Under the pieces are notes generated by a model. That model saw only the letters and a list, made by a program, of their open reading frames with translations, did not search any database and was not told the origin of the DNA. Made by a program: the position numbers and the translations under genes. A stretch of DNA of 31,029 bases from a virus: positions 1 through 31,029 of IMG/VR virus record IMGVR_UViG_3300031576_000231; one strand, given 5' to 3'. Each line of letters starts with the position of its first letter. The stretch's first letter is position 1. Of the stretch, positions 23,816-30,019 are shown one piece after another.

Positions 23816-24174
23816 TGGACTACCTACCTCACGGCCACTGCTTCTATTGGCAGCCCGCGATCTTATGGCCGTTCGTAGTCGCGAACCTCGGCATCGCCTC
23901 GGCCTATGTGATCGGGTTCCCGTGGGCCTTCCTGCCTTGGCTGCGCCGGAACGGCCAGAGCATGCCGCCCTTAGCCTCGGTGCTACTCGCGCTCTTCGTG
24001 CTCTTCTGCGGCCTTGGCCACGTCGCTGTCGTCGCCGATGTCTGGATCGGAGCCTACACCTTCGAGACGGCGTGGCATCTAGCAACGGCGTGCGTCTCCT
24101 GGACATTCGTCGTGGTCGTTCGCATGACGGCTCGCCGGTACAGGCTCGATTGGAGTCACGATGACTCCCGTTGA
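23815..24174 (+). CDS. stand-alone ethylene-receptor-type membrane domain
   Basis: This 119-residue protein has three membrane helices (about 15-42, 53-73 and 82-103). The start PHGHCFYWQPAILW closely matches the beginning of bacterial hybrid kinases and cyanobacterial receptors that carry the ETR1-like sensor domain ('PHGHCYLWQP.LLW'). Helix 1 has IASAY where ETR1 has IAIAY, and helix 2 has LFVLFCGLGHV, aligning with ETR1 'FIVLCGATHL'; the Cys and His that bind copper there are Cys65 and His69 here. The Asp of ETR1 helix 1 is Asn24 here. No kinase or GAF domain follows, so it cannot signal by itself. The start overlaps the preceding stop as GTGATG. It may bind a small ligand or metal, or interfere with host receptors. 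Its site just before the lysis genes also allows a membrane-disrupting role. Confidence 0.75.
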   Translation: MDYLPHGHCFYWQPAILWPFVVANLGIASAYVIGFPWAFLPWLRRNGQSMPPLASVLLALFVLFCGLGHVAVVADVWIGAYTFETAWHLATACVSWTFVVVVRMTARRYRLDWSHDDSR

Positions 24175-24397
24175 AACGGATGATCTACATCGGATTCACG
24201 AGACCTTGTTCGTCTCCATTCGCGGTGGACGACCCGGCCTCGTCGCGCTCGTCGAGCAGATCGACGAGCGAACGACACGCACAGATAAGCGGATCGACGG
24301 GATCTTTCGGTTCCTGATCGCCGTCTTCACGCCCGTGCTGGTTGCCTTCCTGCTGGCGATGATCGCGCTGGTCGGCGAGCGGGTGACGAGCGGGTGA
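24161..24397 (+). CDS. small membrane-anchored protein, lysis region
   Basis: This 78-residue protein has an N-terminal soluble helical part (LHRIHETLFVSIRGGRPGLVALVEQIDERTTRTDKR) and a single C-terminal membrane helix (about residues 48-71, FRFLIAVFTPVLVAFLLAMIALVG). This layout is common in phage XhlA-type haemolysin-like proteins and in holin accessories. It overlaps the preceding gene by 14 bases. Family membership is not certain; a role in lysis is inferred from topology and location. Confidence 0.72.
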   Translation: MTPVETDDLHRIHETLFVSIRGGRPGLVALVEQIDERTTRTDKRIDGIFRFLIAVFTPVLVAFLLAMIALVGERVTSG

Positions 24398-24401
24398 CGG
24401 G

Positions 24402-24800
24402 ATGAGCGCAGCGAACCACACCTACAGCTACCGCGCGACGGTCCTCGCCGTGGTCGATGGCGACACGATCGACTGCCGGGTAGACCTCGGCTTTCACCTC
24501 GCCGCGACGCTGCGCTTCCGGCTCGCCAACTACAACGCGCCGGAGGCGTCCGGCGCCGAGGCATCCGAAGGCCGGCGCGCTACCGCTATGCTGCGCGAGC
24601 TACTCGCCGGCCTCGATGTCACGCTCCACACGCACAAGAGCGATGCCTTCGGCCGCTGGCTCGCGGCCGTCGAGCTCGATGACCGCTCGGACCTCGTCAC
24701 CTACCTCGTCGCTCGAGGCTGGGGCGTGCGCTGGGATGGACGCGGCGCGCGGCCGGCGCCCTGGCGGACAGTCCCCTACCCGCTGGAGGCGACCCCGTGA
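24402..24800 (+). CDS. staphylococcal nuclease-like protein
   Basis: This 132-residue protein has the SNase fold pattern. VVDGDTIDC carries Asp21, FRLANYNAPE carries Arg40 and Glu48 (equivalents of SNase Arg35 and Glu43) with Asn45 in the place of Asp40, and DAFGRWLA carries Arg85 (equivalent of Arg87). The family cleaves DNA or RNA with calcium. The Asn substitution is frequent in bacterial and phage homologues and need not abolish activity. It has no signal peptide, so it would act in the cytoplasm. It ends with a GTGA overlap onto a short membrane gene. Its position among lysis genes is odd; host DNA breakdown is possible. Confidence 0.85.
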   Translation: MSAANHTYSYRATVLAVVDGDTIDCRVDLGFHLAATLRFRLANYNAPEASGAEASEGRRATAMLRELLAGLDVTLHTHKSDAFGRWLAAVELDDRSDLVTYLVARGWGVRWDGRGARPAPWRTVPYPLEATP

Positions 24801-24964
24801 CGCTGCGCGATCCTCGGCGCCGCCGGCTTCATCGCGTGGGTATGGCACTGACGCTCTACCTGATCGCCGCTACTACCGTGGTCAGCCTCTTCACCTGGGC
24901 GACCGACCCAGACATCGTGCGCGAGCTAAGCGACCTGGTCATGTACTGGCTGGCGCCGTACTGA
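24797..24964 (+). CDS. 55-residue single-span membrane protein
   Basis: This small gene starts with GTG overlapping the nuclease stop (GTGA) and ends one base before the endolysin ATG. The first 15 residues are very basic (TLRDPRRRRLHRVG), followed by one membrane helix (MALTLYLIAATTVVSLFTWA) and a short acidic tail ending VMYWLAPY. The basic start gives an N-in topology. It fills the gap between two clear genes and both junctions are tight, which supports it. It may be a holin or antiholin; no family is recognised. Confidence 0.62.
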   Translation: MTLRDPRRRRLHRVGMALTLYLIAATTVVSLFTWATDPDIVRELSDLVMYWLAPY

Positions 24965-24965
24965 T

Positions 24966-25427
24966 ATGGAGCCCACCTGGCTGCGCTTGGCCTACGAGGA
25001 GATGCGGCGCGGCGTCAAGGAGATTCCCGGCCCTGGCCACGAAGCTCGGATCGTGCTCTACCACGGCGCGACGCACCTCAAGGCAACGTCCGATGAGGTC
25101 CCGTGGTGCTCGGCCTTCGCTTGCTGGGCGGTGGAGCACGCGAACGTCGCCTCTCCCGGCTCCGCACGCGCCCGCGACTGGCTCGACTGGGGCGTAGGCG
25201 TCTCGGTCGTGCATCCGCCGATCGGCGCCGTGGTCGTGCTCTCGCGCGGCCCGGGCCAGCCGGGGCCAGAGGTGCGCGATGCGCCGGGGCATGTCGGCTT
25301 CTTCTGGGGTCACGGCGAGCCGGGGCGTCTGATCCTGCTCGGCGGAAACCAGGGCGATGCGGTCTCGCTCGGCAACTTTCCCGTCCACCGGATCCTCGGG
25401 GTGCGGTGGGCCAAGGCGGAGGGGTGA
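24966..25427 (+). CDS. endolysin, TIGR02594/CHAP-like cysteine peptidase
   Basis: This 153-residue protein matches the TIGR02594 type of cell-wall hydrolase: helix W-AYEE-G-KE, DEVPWCSAFACW with catalytic Cys48, ARDWLDWG, then GHVGFFWG with His109 and LGGNQGDAV with Asn128, giving a Cys-His-Asn triad. It should cut peptide bonds in peptidoglycan at the end of infection. No signal peptide is seen, so it needs a holin for release. The ATG at 24966 lies one base after the preceding stop (TGATATG). The next gene encodes a holin. Confidence 0.87.
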   Translation: MEPTWLRLAYEEMRRGVKEIPGPGHEARIVLYHGATHLKATSDEVPWCSAFACWAVEHANVASPGSARARDWLDWGVGVSVVHPPIGAVVVLSRGPGQPGPEVRDAPGHVGFFWGHGEPGRLILLGGNQGDAVSLGNFPVHRILGVRWAKAEG

Positions 25428-25429
25428 AA

Positions 25430-25591
25430 ATGTCGAAAGAGCAGGTCCTCGGGATCGTGCGCCACGCGCTCACGATCGGCGCCGGCTACCTCGTGGGGGC
25501 TGGGCACCTGGACGACGCCACGGCGCAGCAAGCGGTGGGCGCCGTGCTCGCCCTGGTCGGCGTGGTCTGGTCCTACGCGAGCAAGAGCTGA
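25430..25591 (+). CDS. holin, Pam3-gp28-like
   Basis: This 53-residue protein begins MSKEQVLGIVRHALTIGAGYL and continues VGAGHLDDATAQQAVGAVLALVGVVWSYASK. This matches the small phage holin family Pam3-gp28: an R-LT start, a G-L turn and a closing WS--SK. Two hydrophobic segments flank a short charged turn. It would form membrane lesions that release the endolysin. GGAGGGG lies 5 bases before the ATG, inside the end of the endolysin gene. Confidence 0.82.
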   Translation: MSKEQVLGIVRHALTIGAGYLVGAGHLDDATAQQAVGAVLALVGVVWSYASKS

Positions 25592-25592
25592 G

Positions 25593-25841
25593 ATGCTGCC
25601 CGCCGTCGTTCCGCCCGAGCTCGTGGTGGGGGGCGTCGTGCTCATCGTGATTCTGTCGCTCGCGGGCTGGGCCTGGCACTCGCGCAAGCGGCTAGGCGAG
25701 GTCCTCGCCTGGCTCGAGCAGGCGCAGCGCGAGCAGGAGGGGAGGGCACGCCATGACGCGGAGATGCGCAAGAGCAGCGGCAAGCTGGGCAAGCGTGTGC
25801 GCGAGCGTGTGGATCGCCGGGTGCGCGACCCCAAGCGCTAG
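25593..25841 (+). CDS. inner-membrane spanin, Rz-like
   Basis: This 82-residue protein has an N-terminal membrane helix (about 10-29, VVGGVVLIVILSLAGWAW) followed by a charged helix (RLGEVLAWLEQAQREQEGRA, then RHDAEMRKSSGKLGKRVRERVDRR). This is the layout of i-spanins, which pair with an outer-membrane lipoprotein to fuse the two membranes in the last step of lysis. It is shorter than lambda Rz (153 residues). The start of a lipoprotein gene lies inside it in another frame, the classical Rz/Rz1 arrangement. The ATG at 25593 follows the holin stop by one base. Confidence 0.72.
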   Translation: MLPAVVPPELVVGGVVLIVILSLAGWAWHSRKRLGEVLAWLEQAQREQEGRARHDAEMRKSSGKLGKRVRERVDRRVRDPKR

Positions 25842-26085
25842 CCGGATCGCGCCGTGCTGGGAGGAGTGGTCTGCCGAGGCCGATGCCGAGGCGGTCGAGG
25901 TCTTCGGCTACGACCCCGCGGGCGTGGCCCAGCGTCATCTCGCGCTGGAGGAGCGCGTCGACTACCTCGACGCCTACTGCCTGGCCGCGAACGCTGCACT
26001 CGGCCAGGAGCCGGCGCCGGCCGAGGGTCTGACCCGGTGGGAGCGCTCCTGGCTCGGGCGGCTACTCCGCTGGCCTGGGCGCTAG
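25753..26085 (+). CDS. outer-membrane spanin lipoprotein, Rz1-like
   Basis: This 110-residue protein starts within the Rz-like gene (89-base overlap, different frame). Its N-terminus (basic, then ASWASVCASVWIAGC) ends in a lipobox IAGC, predicting lipidation at Cys24 after signal peptidase II cleavage. The mature part is a helical, acidic segment (WSAEADAEAVEVFGYDP; LALEERVDYLDAY). o-Spanins are usually short and Pro-rich; this one is longer and only mildly Pro-rich. Its 3' end overlaps the convergent methyltransferase gene by 24 bases. The lipobox and nested start make the spanin call likely. Confidence 0.72.
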   Translation: MTRRCARAAASWASVCASVWIAGCATPSASRIAPCWEEWSAEADAEAVEVFGYDPAGVAQRHLALEERVDYLDAYCLAANAALGQEPAPAEGLTRWERSWLGRLLRWPGR

Positions 26086-27009
26086 CACCATCGCCTCTCG
26101 CACCGCACGCGCCAACGCGCGCGCTGTCGGTAGCGCAACCGCGTTGCCGATGAGCTTCCGTTTCCCATGCACCGTCAGCGGCGAGTGGTCGAGGAAATCA
26201 GCGGGGAGGCCCTGGAGATCGAGCATCTCGGCGAGCGAGTAGCGCGGCGCATACTCGCCACCGTGGCTGCGGATGGCTCCGGTGTGGCGTCCGGTCACGG
26301 CTTGGACGCGGCCAGGACGACCGGAATCTGGATCCGATGGTCCGCTCGTCACTGATGACTTCAGCTTCCCGCTCCCGCCGAGCGCGACTGGGACGGGACG
26401 CGGATCCGCGCAGACAGCCTGTCGCCGCAGCGTGGCACCGTGCCCCCCGTCAACCGTGTGCCGCCGTCTTGCGATCTTCGATGCGCCTCTGGTGGTCACC
26501 GTCAGCGCTATATCCACATCCGGCAGCACGAAGAGCGCGAAATCTATCAGCGCGCGTAGCTCCGGACACTCTCCGTCGCGCACGCCGAACCAGAACCGTC
26601 GCCGTCGCATCTGCTCGTGACCCGTGCCGTCGCCGCTGTCGAGCGTAGAGTTGTCGAGCAGGAAAGAGCGGACGTCGTAGCCTGATGGTTTCAGGTCTGG
26701 AGCCCTTGGCACGTTCTCGCGCAGGAACCAGCGAGGGCGTGCCTCTTCGACGATACGCTGGTACTCGCCAGTCATGTCAGGAAACGACGGTTCCATGCCC
26801 TTCGCGCGGACGAGATTCGCGAGGGCAGAATGCGCCTGGCACGGATCGCCGCCGATCACGCCGTCGAAGACGTCGGCCGGTGGGTGGAAGCGGCGCACGT
26901 CGCCGCCAAGGATGATGTCCTGCGCGTGAACGACGCAGAAGCCCTCGGCCTCGAAGCCCATGCCGAGCACGTCTAGGCCAGGGAAGATCGAGAGCACGAC
27001 GAGGGTCAC
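26062..27009 (-). CDS. DNA cytosine-C5 methyltransferase
   Basis: This 315-residue enzyme should transfer a methyl group to C5 of cytosine. Motif I is SIFPGLDVLGMGF, with the acidic AQD following; motif IV is GGDPCQAHS with catalytic Cys57 (Asp replaces the usual first Pro of GGPPCQ); motif VI is RENVP; motif VIII is QMRRRRFWFG; motif X is GNAVALPTARALA. The region between VIII and X (about 150-255) is the target-recognition domain and is not recognised. The GTG at 27009 overlaps the preceding stop as GTGA and has GGAG upstream; an upstream start at 27066 would lie inside that gene. No restriction enzyme accompanies it, so it probably protects phage DNA from host enzymes or alters regulation. 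Confidence 0.9.
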   Translation of the reverse strand: MTLVVLSIFPGLDVLGMGFEAEGFCVVHAQDIILGGDVRRFHPPADVFDGVIGGDPCQAHSALANLVRAKGMEPSFPDMTGEYQRIVEEARPRWFLRENVPRAPDLKPSGYDVRSFLLDNSTLDSGDGTGHEQMRRRRFWFGVRDGECPELRALIDFALFVLPDVDIALTVTTRGASKIARRRHTVDGGHGATLRRQAVCADPRPVPVALGGSGKLKSSVTSGPSDPDSGRPGRVQAVTGRHTGAIRSHGGEYAPRYSLAEMLDLQGLPADFLDHSPLTVHGKRKLIGNAVALPTARALARAVREAMVLAPRPAE

Positions 27010-27434
27010 GGCTGCTCCTTCTTCTCCAACAGCGAAGCTACGACCCAGGCCCGTACGCGCACCCACCGCTCATCGGGCGACTCGGGCCTAGCGGACGACT
27101 CGTCGTTGATGTAGCTGAGCTCCGCGGCGAGGGCAGGGGCGACCGCGAACGCGATGGCGACCTGCTCGCGATCGTACGAATCGAGGTCCGTCATGTCCAT
27201 TCCGCGCGCCAGTCCGACCGCACCCAGCGCGCAGACGCCACCCTCGGGGCCATCGCGGTACAAGTAGCCGCAGATCAGGCGCGGCGCCGGCAACTCGTCG
27301 AGCGCGGTGAGCATGTCGCGCAGGAAAGCCTGCCCACGCCGGCCGCGGATCGCCGACTGCACGGCACCGCGCCATCGGATCAGATCCCAGTAGTCGTCCC
27401 CGTCGTAGTAGTCGTCATATCCAGATCGGCTCAC
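27006..27434 (-). CDS. conserved phage protein of unknown function
   Basis: This 142-residue protein belongs to a type common in phages and prophages. It carries DYWDLIRWRGAVQSAIRGRR, then GQAFLRDMLTALDELPAPRL, VCALGAVGLARGMDM, AELSYINDES and a closing ERWVRVRAWV. Proteins with this 'WRGAV.SA..G.RGQ.FL...L.ALD' pattern are usually annotated hypothetical. The GTG at 27434 is chosen because it overlaps the preceding stop as GTGA with GGAGCAGGAG upstream. It lies between two other early genes, with both junctions coupled. Its role is unknown. Confidence 0.82.
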   Translation of the reverse strand: MSRSGYDDYYDGDDYWDLIRWRGAVQSAIRGRRGQAFLRDMLTALDELPAPRLICGYLYRDGPEGGVCALGAVGLARGMDMTDLDSYDREQVAIAFAVAPALAAELSYINDESSARPESPDERWVRVRAWVVASLLEKKEQP

Positions 27435-28105
27435 GGCTGCTGCTCCTGCTCCAACAAGGGCGTTCGCTGTCGTTCTACGTCCCACACTTCCAGCCCGATC
27501 CTCACGGCCTCGCGGAGCACGTCATCTCCTGCCGCCCCCGCCGCCCACGCCCCCGCCGCCCACGCCGCCTCCGCCGCCCACGCCGCCTCCGCCGCCGACG
27601 CCGCCCGCGCCGCCTCCGCCGCCGACGCCGCCGCCCGCGCCGCCGACGCCGCCGACGCCGCCGACGCCGCCCACGCCGACGACGCCGACGCCCGCGCCGC
27701 TGCCTGCGTCCCCTCCCGCTCGCAGCGATCTGCGCTTTGCTCGAGCTTCTCCACGTGCTCCGGTTCCCGGCAGACCGTCGCCGCAGCGCGCAGCGCGATC
27801 GGCACGATTCGCCGGATCGTCTGCTCTGCGAGCCTCCCTTCCCATCCAGGGTGCGGCTCGTCGCGCAGGATCACCTCACGCATCGCCTCGGTGCGCGCCG
27901 CGTCGCTCGACCAGCGCGCATCGTTCAAGGCTCGCGCCCAGGCATCCCGAGGGCTTTTGTCGGGATTGGCGCCCCAGGGCATACCGAGGAGCACCGCGCG
28001 CGCTTCCATCGCACATACACCCGTGCATTCGCCGTGCTTGCCATGCGTGAGCACGCCTCCGTAGCGGGCGAGTAGCGCATCGAGCAGGGCAGGGTCGATA
28101 CTCAC
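27431..28105 (-). CDS. Ala-rich repeat protein of unknown function
   Basis: This 224-residue protein has a conserved-looking N-terminal domain (about 1-125) with LLARYGGVLTHGKHGECTGVC, then a Trp-containing segment, and a low-complexity middle (residues 135-193) made of Ala with Ser, Trp, Glu and Arg at three- to five-residue spacing (WAASAASAASAARAA; EAAWAAEAAWAAGAWAAG). A short folded end follows (DDVLREAVRIGLEVWDVE). Ala/Trp repeats of this sort occur in several phage proteins, but no function is known to me. The start is GTG at 28105 with GAGGAGG 6 bases upstream. The stop overlaps the next gene as GTGA. Confidence 0.78.
   Translation of the reverse strand: MSIDPALLDALLARYGGVLTHGKHGECTGVCAMEARAVLLGMPWGANPDKSPRDAWARALNDARWSSDAARTEAMREVILRDEPHPGWEGRLAEQTIRRIVPIALRAAATVCREPEHVEKLEQSADRCEREGTQAAARASASSAWAASAASAASAARAAASAAEAARAASAAEAAWAAEAAWAAGAWAAGAAGDDVLREAVRIGLEVWDVERQRTPLLEQEQQP
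27527..27703 (-). repeat. GCC-rich degenerate coding repeat
   Basis: On the plus strand this reads as runs of GCCGCC, GCCGAC, CGCC and similar triplet-based units. It encodes the Ala-rich segment (residues 135-193) of the protein above on the minus strand. Triplet periodicity is kept throughout, so it is a coding repeat, likely to vary by slippage. Confidence 0.75.
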
Positions 28106-28117
28106 GCTTGGCCTCCT

Positions 28118-28423
28118 CTATGTGGGTCCATCCTTGGAGTACCAGATAAGCCTGGATCCAGGGAATGCGATCCTGCCTACAAGACCACGTCTCACCAGCA
28201 TCGAGAGGCGCCGCGCCACCTGCACCGTTGATAGCCCCGTGCGCTCCGCGAGCTGCTGGAGCGTCAGTGCGCAGCCCTCGCGGCGCAGCACGTCGAGGAT
28301 CCGCGCCTCGTGCGTCGCGATGAGACCCGTGGCGACGGCGCGACGGGCGGCGTCCTGGCTGCTCGTGTGGTCGGTCGAGCGGGCCAGGCCGTGCGCGAGG
28401 AGATCGAGCTGCTCGGCGCTCAT
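28118..28423 (-). CDS. winged-helix DNA-binding protein
   Basis: This 101-residue protein contains a MarR/ArsR-like winged helix: THEARILDVLRREGCALTLQQLA, then ERTGLSTVQVARRLSMLVRRGLVG as the helix-turn-helix, and RIAFPGSRLIWYSK as the wing. It is probably a transcription regulator of the early operon, though no operator is visible. The ATG at 28423 is chosen as the first that does not require reading through the recT-like gene; GAGGT lies 7 bases upstream and the start overlaps the stop of a 10-codon frame (ATGA). Longer starts up to 28567 give a low-complexity Arg-rich extension. Confidence 0.78.
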   Translation of the reverse strand: MSAEQLDLLAHGLARSTDHTSSQDAARRAVATGLIATHEARILDVLRREGCALTLQQLAERTGLSTVQVARRLSMLVRRGLVGRIAFPGSRLIWYSKDGPT

Positions 28424-28452
28424 GCCGGGACCTCGCCGCGTAGGTCCCTCAT
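28420..28452 (-). CDS. 10-codon linker frame (possible leader peptide)
   Basis: ATG at 28452 overlaps the recT-like stop (ATGA), and the frame ends at 28420 overlapping the start of the winged-helix gene (ATGA). It would encode MRDLRGEVPA and contains the GAGGT ribosome site of the next gene. It may be a coupling device rather than a functional peptide. Confidence 0.25.
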   Translation of the reverse strand: MRDLRGEVPA

Positions 28453-29225
28453 GTCGTCGTTTCCTCCGCCTGCACCGTGAGCACCGCCGCGAGCAGCGGG
28501 TCGGGCTGGATCGTCGCGGGCACACGAACCGAGCCGCCGTCCGCTGCCGGAGCCGGCTCCACGTCACGCATCTCCTCGGACAGGTAGAGCCCCATCGTCA
28601 CGTCCGAGAAGTGCTCGCGCACGATCCGGCCGAGCGCGCGCCAGAAGAGCATCGCGTCGGGGTAGAGCGTCCAGGGCGTATCGCCGCCGTTCGAGGTCTT
28701 CTTCCCCCAGAGGTGCGCCTGCTTCGCCTCGGCCACCGAGAAGCGGTCGATGAAGGGGACCTTCTGGCCTTTGCGATGCAGCCCCACGCGGCAGCCGTAG
28801 CTGTCGCCCTCCCCGTCGTAGGTCTTCGTAACGTCCGTCCCGGGCTCGAGCACGAGTTTCGAGCGGATCAGCGCGAGCGCGGCCTCGCCCGGAAGTGTCG
28901 GCTTGCCTCCGACCAGCACCACCGCCGAGAGCGCGCGGAAGGGCGAGAAGCCGAGCTCGGAGCCGACGGCCATCAGCACGAACGCCTTGTTCGGGTCCTG
29001 CGCCACGACCGGGAAGACGCCGCTGCGCGAGGCTACCTCCGCGATTCGCCAGAGCGCCTCGACGTTCTCCGGCGCGAGTCCGCGTGGTCCGATGAGTAGC
29101 TCGGCGCTCTTCTGCACCAGCAAGGGGCCAGGCGATGCAGTAGGCATCGCTGCATCTGTCGGGCGGAGCGCGACGTTCTTCGGCTTCTCGGCGTCCTCGT
29201 CGGGCGTAGCGGTTCCGTTGCTCAT
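28449..29225 (-). CDS. recT: RecT-like single-strand annealing protein
   Basis: This 258-residue protein resembles phage RecT-type recombinases, which coat single-stranded DNA and anneal it to complementary strands. Visible signatures are AFVLMAVGSELGFSPFRALS followed by VVLVGGKPTLPGEAALALI, then DSYGCRVGLHRKGQ and FSVAEAKQAHLW, and PWTLYPDAMLFWRALGRIVREH, ending with FSDVTMGLYLSEEM. The last block ('W..YP..ML.WRA....R..F.DV..GLY..EE') is characteristic. The ATG at 29225 has GGAGGT 7 bases upstream and overlaps the preceding stop. A PDDEXK exonuclease lies upstream in the same operon, the usual RecE/RecT or lambda exo/bet type pairing. Confidence 0.82.
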   Translation of the reverse strand: MSNGTATPDEDAEKPKNVALRPTDAAMPTASPGPLLVQKSAELLIGPRGLAPENVEALWRIAEVASRSGVFPVVAQDPNKAFVLMAVGSELGFSPFRALSAVVLVGGKPTLPGEAALALIRSKLVLEPGTDVTKTYDGEGDSYGCRVGLHRKGQKVPFIDRFSVAEAKQAHLWGKKTSNGGDTPWTLYPDAMLFWRALGRIVREHFSDVTMGLYLSEEMRDVEPAPAADGGSVRVPATIQPDPLLAAVLTVQAEETTT

Positions 29226-29716
29226 CGAGATACCTCCAACATCGCCGGGTTCGGCACCTGCCCGAGTTCCACGCCGGGCACGCGCGCGCAGCGCCGCGCC
29301 GCGTTCATCGCCCAGCCCCACATGAATCCGGTTAGCTCCATGAATACCGCGCATTGCGGCGTGCCTTCCGGGTGCAGGATCTTGAGCACATCGTAAAGCG
29401 AAGTCGAGATCGGGACCATCAGCACGCCGGCTCCGAAGTCCTCGACCACATCGCCGCGAGAGTTGACCAACACGGCACGTTCGTCGTCGTGGCGCAGGTA
29501 GATCGTCTCCGTCGGTACGCTGGTCAGCACGGGGTACTGCTCCAGGGCCTCGATGATGATGCGGGCGCACGCCTCCGCGGCGCCGTCGTAGCTCTGCGCC
29601 GCCTCATAGGGCGTCGCCAGGATCCGCGCGCGCATCGCCTCGATGGTCTCGCACTCGGCCTCGGTCGGAGCCGGCTCGTCGCCGAGGATCGTCTCCAAGG
29701 CTCGCTCGGCACGCAC
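29222..29716 (-). CDS. hypothetical early protein, N-terminus possibly frameshifted
   Basis: From a GTG at 29716 this frame gives 164 residues of unknown function, with an acidic helical start (RALETILGDEPAPTEAECET) and a folded end (TIYLRHDDERAVLVNSRGDV; FGAGVLMVPISTSLYDVL; FMWGWAMNAARRC). No ribosome site precedes the GTG. A better start, ATG at 29748 in an ATGA overlap with the preceding stop, reads MSNWNAVPLMVCVP in another frame and then turns into Arg-rich noise. One extra base near 29705 would join the two frames. The last bases overlap recT. Either the gene has mutated or the sequence has an error. Confidence 0.65.
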   Translation of the reverse strand: MRAERALETILGDEPAPTEAECETIEAMRARILATPYEAAQSYDGAAEACARIIIEALEQYPVLTSVPTETIYLRHDDERAVLVNSRGDVVEDFGAGVLMVPISTSLYDVLKILHPEGTPQCAVFMELTGFMWGWAMNAARRCARVPGVELGQVPNPAMLEVSR

Positions 29717-29744
29717 ACCATCAGCGGCACCGCGTTCCAGTTGC

Positions 29745-29993
29745 TCATGGCGTCGGCCAGGCGAACGTCGTCTTCGGCTTCGCGGCGCTGAGCTCGCGCT
29801 CGAGCGCATCGAGTTCGGCGCGCAGCCCTTCGACGATCGCCTTCGCATCCTCCGGGCTGTAATAGCCCCGGTAGTGCTCCCCGGTGAGCACGACGGCACG
29901 GATGCTGTCGACGGCCTTCCGGATGTGCCGCCCGGCCCGGTTGCGGAACGCCACGGTCCGGTAGTTCGTCGGCTTCTTCGCGGTCTCCGACAT
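29745..29993 (-). CDS. small basic/coiled-coil protein of unknown function
   Basis: This 82-residue protein contains a basic segment NYRTVAFRNRAGRHIRKAVDSI, a YRGYYSPEDAKAIVEGLRAE stretch and a short helix (LDALERELSAAKPK). It may bind nucleic acid, but no family is recognised. The ATG at 29993 is preferred because GGGAGG lies 6 bases upstream; an earlier ATG at 30023 overlaps the preceding stop (TGATG) and would add 10 residues. It lies between exonuclease and recombinase genes, so a recombination or replication role is plausible. Confidence 0.7.
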   Translation of the reverse strand: MSETAKKPTNYRTVAFRNRAGRHIRKAVDSIRAVVLTGEHYRGYYSPEDAKAIVEGLRAELDALERELSAAKPKTTFAWPTP

Positions 29994-30019
29994 CTCTTGC
30001 CTCCCTTCGATGTGCTCCA

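Noticed and set aside
27527-27703. GCC-rich periodic DNA considered as CRISPR or satellite
   Set aside because: There are no constant repeats with unique spacers. The pattern is triplet-based and encodes an Ala-rich protein segment.
28122-29099. 325-codon open frame on the plus strand
   Set aside because: It is antisense to the recT-like and winged-helix genes. Its translation is Arg/His-rich without recognisable domains.
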